DNA from: Acanthaster planci
Taxonomy: Eukaryota > Echinodermata > Asteroidea > Valvatida > Acanthasteridae
Direction of reading: 5' to 3'
Assembly: GCF_001949145.1 (NCBI RefSeq)
Contig: NW_019091520.1
Span: forward strand, 303,763 to 317,168
DNA length: 13,406 bases
In this document: piece after piece, positions 9,993 through 13,406 of the stretch
How the letters are laid out: each line of letters opens with the position of its first letter
Numbering within the stretch: position 1 is the stretch's first letter
The notes under the pieces: generated by a model
What the model was told of the DNA's origin: nothing
Seen by the model: only the letters and a program-made list of their open reading frames with translations
Database searches by the model: none
Translations under genes and position numbers: made by a program

Positions 9993-11348
9993 ATGAAGAA
10001 AGCAATGGATACAACAGTGAAGAGAGACTTCAATGTGTCTGCACCAGGGAAGGTGATACTTCATGGAGAACACGCAGTCGTCTACGGGAAGACAGCCCTG
10101 GCATCGAGCCTGAACCTACGGACATTCCTACAGCTGCGTCCCACTGTTCAAGCATCCACTGCCTCCTTCAAACTGCTGGACATCGGTCTGGAATGGGAAT
10201 GGAACACCGAAGAACTGGCTCAGACTTTTTCTGAGTGTCTAGGGCAGAGAGAGGCTGGTGATGCAGGTCCGCCCACCCCGGTGCTGTTAGCCAAAATGAA
10301 AAAGTTCACTGGTGTCTCTGAAGACGGGAGCACCAGGGATCTTGCAGTGTTGGCAGTCTTGTATCTGTACTTGTCTGTCCTCGGGTCAGGTAAAGCATCT
10401 GCTTTTCCCTCCCTGGAGGTTAGTGTGACCTCCGAGCTCCCAACTGGAGCGGGATTGGGATCTTCAGCTGCATTCTCTGTGTGCTTGTCTGCTGCCTTCT
10501 TGCTTCAAGCTGGGATAACCTCGCCTGTGGATGAAAATGGACTCAACCAGCGATCATGGAATAAGGATGATTTAGATGTAATCAATTGTTGGGCTTTTGA
10601 AGCTGAAAGGATAATTCATGGTAATCCCTCTGGGATTGATAATGCTGTCAGTACGTATGGTGGTGCTCTGCGTTACCAAGGGAAGGCCATCCAGCCCCTT
10701 TCTAAAGTTCCCAACCTGCGCATTCTTCTCATCAACACAAAGATACCACGTAGCACCAAGGTTCTGGTTGCAGGTGTACGCAAGAAATATGAGAAATTCC
10801 CAGAGGTCATTGGGCCAGTGTTGGAGTCGATTGAGGGGATTTCTCAGATGTGCCAATCCCTGTTCGAAGAATTCATGATTGGTCCAGAAAAGGAAAGAGG
10901 GTCCAATCCCACAGTAGTAAGCAACCAATCAGATTCAGCAAAGCAGCCAGCTGACCAGGTAGCCCCAACAGTAGGAGGGACTGAGGTCCAAGCCGACCAA
11001 ACAACCTCTCTGTATGGTCAGCTGGAAGATTTGATCGACATGAATCAGAAGTTTCTGGAGATCTTGGGAGTTTCACATCCTTCCCTTGAGGCCCTTTGTT
11101 CCCTGACTGCCAAGTTTGGCCTCCACTCCAAGCTGACAGGTGCGGGCGGTGGTGGGTGTGCGCTGACACTCCTCAGGCCAGACACGGCGGCAGACACGGT
11201 GATGCACGTCAGAGAAGAGGTAGCAGCTGTGGGATACGACCTGTGGGAGACCAGCATTGGCGGAGTTGGTGTAGCATTCCATGCAGACCTTAACCGGGCC
11301 AAGGAAATGGGGTTTAATGTGCCAGAGACATTTCTGGGGAAACTGTAG
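9993..11348 (+). CDS. MVK: Mevalonate kinase
   Basis: Mevalonate kinase phosphorylates mevalonate with ATP to 5-phosphomevalonate, an early step to isoprenoids, sterols and dolichol; it is a cytosolic or peroxisomal GHMP-family kinase. The 451-residue frame carries every signature: SAPGKVILHGEHAVVYGK (16-33, with catalytic-site Lys20 and the GEH at 25-27), the ATP-binding PTGAGLGSSAAFSV (150-163), ERIIHGNPSGIDNAVSTYGG with Glu205 and the putative catalytic Asp216, NTKIPRSTKVLVAGVR (248-263), and KLTGAGGGGC (380-389). Animal enzymes are about 395 residues. The excess is mainly a hydrophilic segment rich in Q, S, T, P and N at about 296-340, just before the conserved LEDLIDMNQ. The ATG at 9993 has G at -3; the next ATG at 10005 has G at -3 and +4 and would shorten the protein by four residues. 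An open extension to 9765 is repeat-derived and rejected. No intron interrupts the coding region, which is unusual for an animal MVK. Confidence 0.95.
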   Translation: MKKAMDTTVKRDFNVSAPGKVILHGEHAVVYGKTALASSLNLRTFLQLRPTVQASTASFKLLDIGLEWEWNTEELAQTFSECLGQREAGDAGPPTPVLLAKMKKFTGVSEDGSTRDLAVLAVLYLYLSVLGSGKASAFPSLEVSVTSELPTGAGLGSSAAFSVCLSAAFLLQAGITSPVDENGLNQRSWNKDDLDVINCWAFEAERIIHGNPSGIDNAVSTYGGALRYQGKAIQPLSKVPNLRILLINTKIPRSTKVLVAGVRKKYEKFPEVIGPVLESIEGISQMCQSLFEEFMIGPEKERGSNPTVVSNQSDSAKQPADQVAPTVGGTEVQADQTTSLYGQLEDLIDMNQKFLEILGVSHPSLEALCSLTAKFGLHSKLTGAGGGGCALTLLRPDTAADTVMHVREEVAAVGYDLWETSIGGVGVAFHADLNRAKEMGFNVPETFLGKL

Positions 11349-11376
11349 ACATGAATATGGTGAACACAACTCTTAA

Positions 11377-11423
11377 CGTGTACATAAACATGGACATACT
11401 GTACATGTACATATACATGTAGA
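11377..11423. repeat. ACATGT/TACATG tract just after MVK
   Basis: Repeated self-complementary words, including ACTGTACATGTACATATACA at about 11398-11417. The tract starts within 30 bases of the MVK stop codon. Confidence 0.75.
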
Positions 11424-11766
11424 TGTCTCTGATGTAATTTCAGAATCCAGTTGATTTACATGCACTTGTAGCGTGCACAGTCTTCTTGGAAGAATGCAGG
11501 TGGATTACCATGAAGCTGCTGCTCAAACCATTCTCAAAGCAGCTGCTGTCTCTCATCAGCTCTTACAATGTTCAGGTCCCCAATCTGTGGCAGGCTACAC
11601 ACATACGGATACATTGTACATGTACCAGTGTGCAGCTAAAATCTTGTGCTCTACTCAGATCAGTGGACATACATACATTTGTACACTGTGTGGGGTGACT
11701 ACACGTATTTGTTCAGCAAAGGAGGTCTGCAGACTCCAGTGGTTGTGTTGCACAGAGTGTATTGTC

Positions 11767-11825
11767 TTAACCCTAACCCTCCTCAATCCTTCACCTGTTG
11801 GAGTACTGAGGAGTGTTAGGGTTAA
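11767..11825. repeat. Telomere-like snapback inverted repeat
   Basis: The left arm (11767-11787) begins TTAACCCTAACCCTCCTC and the right arm (11805-11825) ends GAGTGTTAGGGTTAA. As reverse complements, 19 of 21 positions match around a 17-base spacer. The outer half of each arm is 1.5-2 units of the animal telomere repeat TTAGGG. Confidence 0.85.
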
Positions 11826-11910
11826 TGTACTGGAAACACCCACCTTATAACGTGTGCTTTACTTGTATTCTTGACCATGTACAGTAATAGGACTGTTGTA
11901 GGCATGGAAT

Positions 11911-11980
11911 GTGTACACATGTGTACTGTACATGTACCGCATGTACATGTATAGTGTACTGTATAATACGTGTATACGTA
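11911..11980. repeat. ACATGT/TACATG palindrome cluster
   Basis: A dense run of GTACAC, ACATGT, TACATGTAC and TATACGTA words, all near-palindromic. Both strands carry apparent ORFs of Met, Tyr, Val, His and Cys, which are repeat translations. Confidence 0.75.
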
Positions 11981-12031
11981 TGGATACATTTATGAGCAAG
12001 CAGTGCATAATTTACTTGAAATTCCAGGTGG

Positions 12032-12330
12032 CACATGTACATGTACATGTTGTTAAGTTACAAGTGTACATGTATGTAAGTTTAATTTATAAACTTGTAA
12101 TGTGATAAGCTTACATGTTTTGTGGATTGTCTTTTTAAAAACCGGTCGAAAACTGTACATGTACGTGTATGTACGGGTACACTGCTGAAATCACTTTAGT
12201 CAGTGTACAACACACACGTAGTATACTCAGTCCTAGATACTGGTTGAGCACTTTGTAGAACTCTGCAAGGTGGACTTGTTGAAGACACCATACGTGTACA
12301 TGTACATGTATTTGTTCTTACATGTATGTA
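12032..12330. repeat. Further ACATGT/TACATG tracts
   Basis: Separate tracts lie at about 12032-12050 (three ACATGT units), 12064-12076, 12154-12180 and 12292-12330, with non-repetitive sequence between them. Confidence 0.7.
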
Positions 12331-12404
12331 CTCTTTGCCCCTTTTGGAATAGGTTTGAACTGCAGATTTACACTCCAACAATAGCATTTACATTTATTTT
12401 TGGA

Positions 12405-12410
12405 AATAAA
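12405..12410 (+). terminator. Candidate polyadenylation signal AATAAA for MVK
   Basis: This is the first canonical AATAAA on the plus strand downstream of MVK, about 1.06 kb after the stop codon. A variant signal nearer the stop cannot be excluded. Confidence 0.35.
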
Positions 12411-13406
12411 AATCAGATAATGGCTTTAAATAGTATTACTAGATTACTGTAGGTCAGTCCTGTGATTGTGCCCAATCGTCTGTTTGTTTATTTCTGTGGT
12501 ACCGTACGTGTATTCAAGTTACTAGAGATAAAGCTGATGGAGGTTGTTTTTTTTTATACTTGCTTAACCCTAAACCCTAAATTGCTTAGCAGTCCTGGTA
12601 GTGGCCTTTCTGCATCTTTCAGAGTGTAGCAAGCCAACTGCACCTTCTTTCAACTTCAAAACTTTCAAAGGACATCAAGCCCTGTGTAAATTATACATTG
12701 TAACAAGTGGTGGTTCCTCAACGCTACAAAATCCTACAAAATATCTTGGGAGATATTGAGGGACCTACTGGTAGAAAGGTTAGGGTTAGTAGCTTATGCA
12801 AAATATGAATATTTTCTAATACCTGGTAGCTCTGTACTTTAACACAGCATAATTGTAAATGTTGAGGTTTCTTCCTTGGGGGGAAAAACCACAAAAACAG
12901 TAAAAACTAAGCTAGTTTCCAATCTTTATTTCTGCCTGTGTTCAATTTAGAAGTTTGCAAATGATCTTTATTTCAAAAGAAGATGAGAGAAATTCCATTT
13001 TTCAAGAAGATATTACATAAAACATGTGAAATTGTCAATTTTGTTCAATTACATGTAGGTCTACTGACGAAACCAAACTGAAATAGGCTGGAAATCATGC
13101 CAAGCTCCTGACATCAAAGAGCTTACTTTTTTTGTGAAAAAAGCTACATGTGAAACAAATTCTGAGCCATGTTGGCACATACAGTACATGTACAGTGTAA
13201 GCCTCTGGTTATAAAGATAACCACTCCGGGATCGGAGATGTATGGTTTATATGGGTGGCCGGGGTCTCGAACTCGGACAAAGGAAACAGGGCCCTGTAAC
13301 AAAAGACCAGGCTGCTGGGCATTACCGACATTTTTCACTCTCAAAAGTGGTGATAATCCAGCCTTGCTTTGAAATCGTATACCAGGGTTTGGGGCATTGA
13401 GAGCGA
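12411..13406. other. Non-coding right end of the window
   Basis: No gene is supported. Telomere-like words lie at about 12564-12580 (TTAACCCTAAACCCTAAA) and 12780-12789 (TTAGGGTTAG) in opposite orientation about 200 bases apart. A small perfect hairpin GGTTAT-AAAG-ATAACC lies at 13207-13222, a TACATGTAC tract at about 13183-13193, and a possible tRNA-like fragment at about 13255-13330. Confidence 0.5.
13255..13330 (-). repeat. Possible tRNA-derived SINE fragment
   Basis: Read on the minus strand, TGCCCAGCAGCCTGG (13307-13321) resembles a degenerate RNA polymerase III A box, and GAGTTCGAGACCCC (13261-13274) resembles a B box (GGTTCGANNCC). Their spacing is close to that in a tRNA. The T-arm stem pairs poorly and no intact cloverleaf forms, so this would be a SINE head rather than a functional tRNA. 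A 12-base palindrome ACAGGGCCCTGT (13286-13297) sits between the boxes. Confidence 0.25.

Larger units (their letters stand above)
11349..12410 (+). other. Probable long 3' UTR/downstream flank of MVK
   Basis: No coding gene is supported. The first canonical AATAAA after the stop is at 12405-12410. The interval contains many ACATGT-type palindromes and a telomere-like snapback. ORFs here (such as the one at 11473-11850) translate repeats and show no domain. How much is transcribed is unknown. Confidence 0.35.

Noticed and set aside
10572-11369. ORFs on both strands inside MVK
   Set aside because: They overlap a fully conserved kinase frame and have no recognisable domains.
11473-12105. ORFs downstream of MVK rich in Met, Tyr, Val, His and Cys
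   Set aside because: They are translations of ACATGT-type repeats and the telomere-like snapback.
1-13406. CRISPR array, prokaryotic operon, or intact tRNA/rRNA gene
   Set aside because: No regularly spaced direct repeats, no compact gene clusters, and no intact tRNA cloverleaf or rRNA-like sequence were seen.

Overview
The window looks like nuclear DNA of a marine invertebrate animal, most likely a non-vertebrate deuterostome (echinoderm, amphioxus or hemichordate). The reasons are two recognisable metazoan genes with animal-type domain structure, long AT-leaning non-coding stretches, a decayed Penelope-like retroelement, a miniature inverted-repeat element, and many short palindromic ACATGT/TACATG tracts. 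No bacterial features are present (no operons, no Shine-Dalgarno-led ORFs). The species cannot be fixed from the sequence alone. Bases 112-242 are an assembly gap.

Layout, left to right. (1) 1-1740: gap and non-coding sequence with a small TACA microsatellite. (2) About 1740-2830: a broken Penelope-like element, in which reverse transcriptase homology runs through several reading frames. (3) 2830-4135: non-coding DNA, becoming CpG-rich just before a gene. (4) 4136-5359, plus strand: an uninterrupted ORF for a PGAP4 (TMEM246)-like Golgi glycosyltransferase that modifies GPI anchors. (5) 5360-8513: AT-rich intergenic or intronic DNA with only weak exon candidates. (6) 8514-8822: a roughly 309-bp MITE-like element with imperfect terminal inverted repeats and a central hairpin. 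(7) 8823-9992: non-coding DNA with TACATG tracts. (8) 9993-11348, plus strand: a complete, uninterrupted mevalonate kinase coding region. (9) 11349-13406: a probable long 3' UTR followed by non-coding DNA rich in TACATG tracts, short telomere-like TTAGGG segments in inverted pairs, and a possible tRNA-derived SINE fragment.

The two genes are both on the plus strand. They can be linked only loosely: mevalonate kinase feeds the isoprenoid pathway, whose products include dolichol, and dolichol-phosphate-mannose is needed for GPI synthesis, while PGAP4 decorates finished GPI anchors. Nothing in the sequence shows co-regulation. No clearly new multi-gene system was found. The points most worth checking are the intron-free coding state of both genes, the extra hydrophilic segment in the mevalonate kinase, the QDD acidic motif in the PGAP4-like protein, and the MITE and telomere-like snapback structures.
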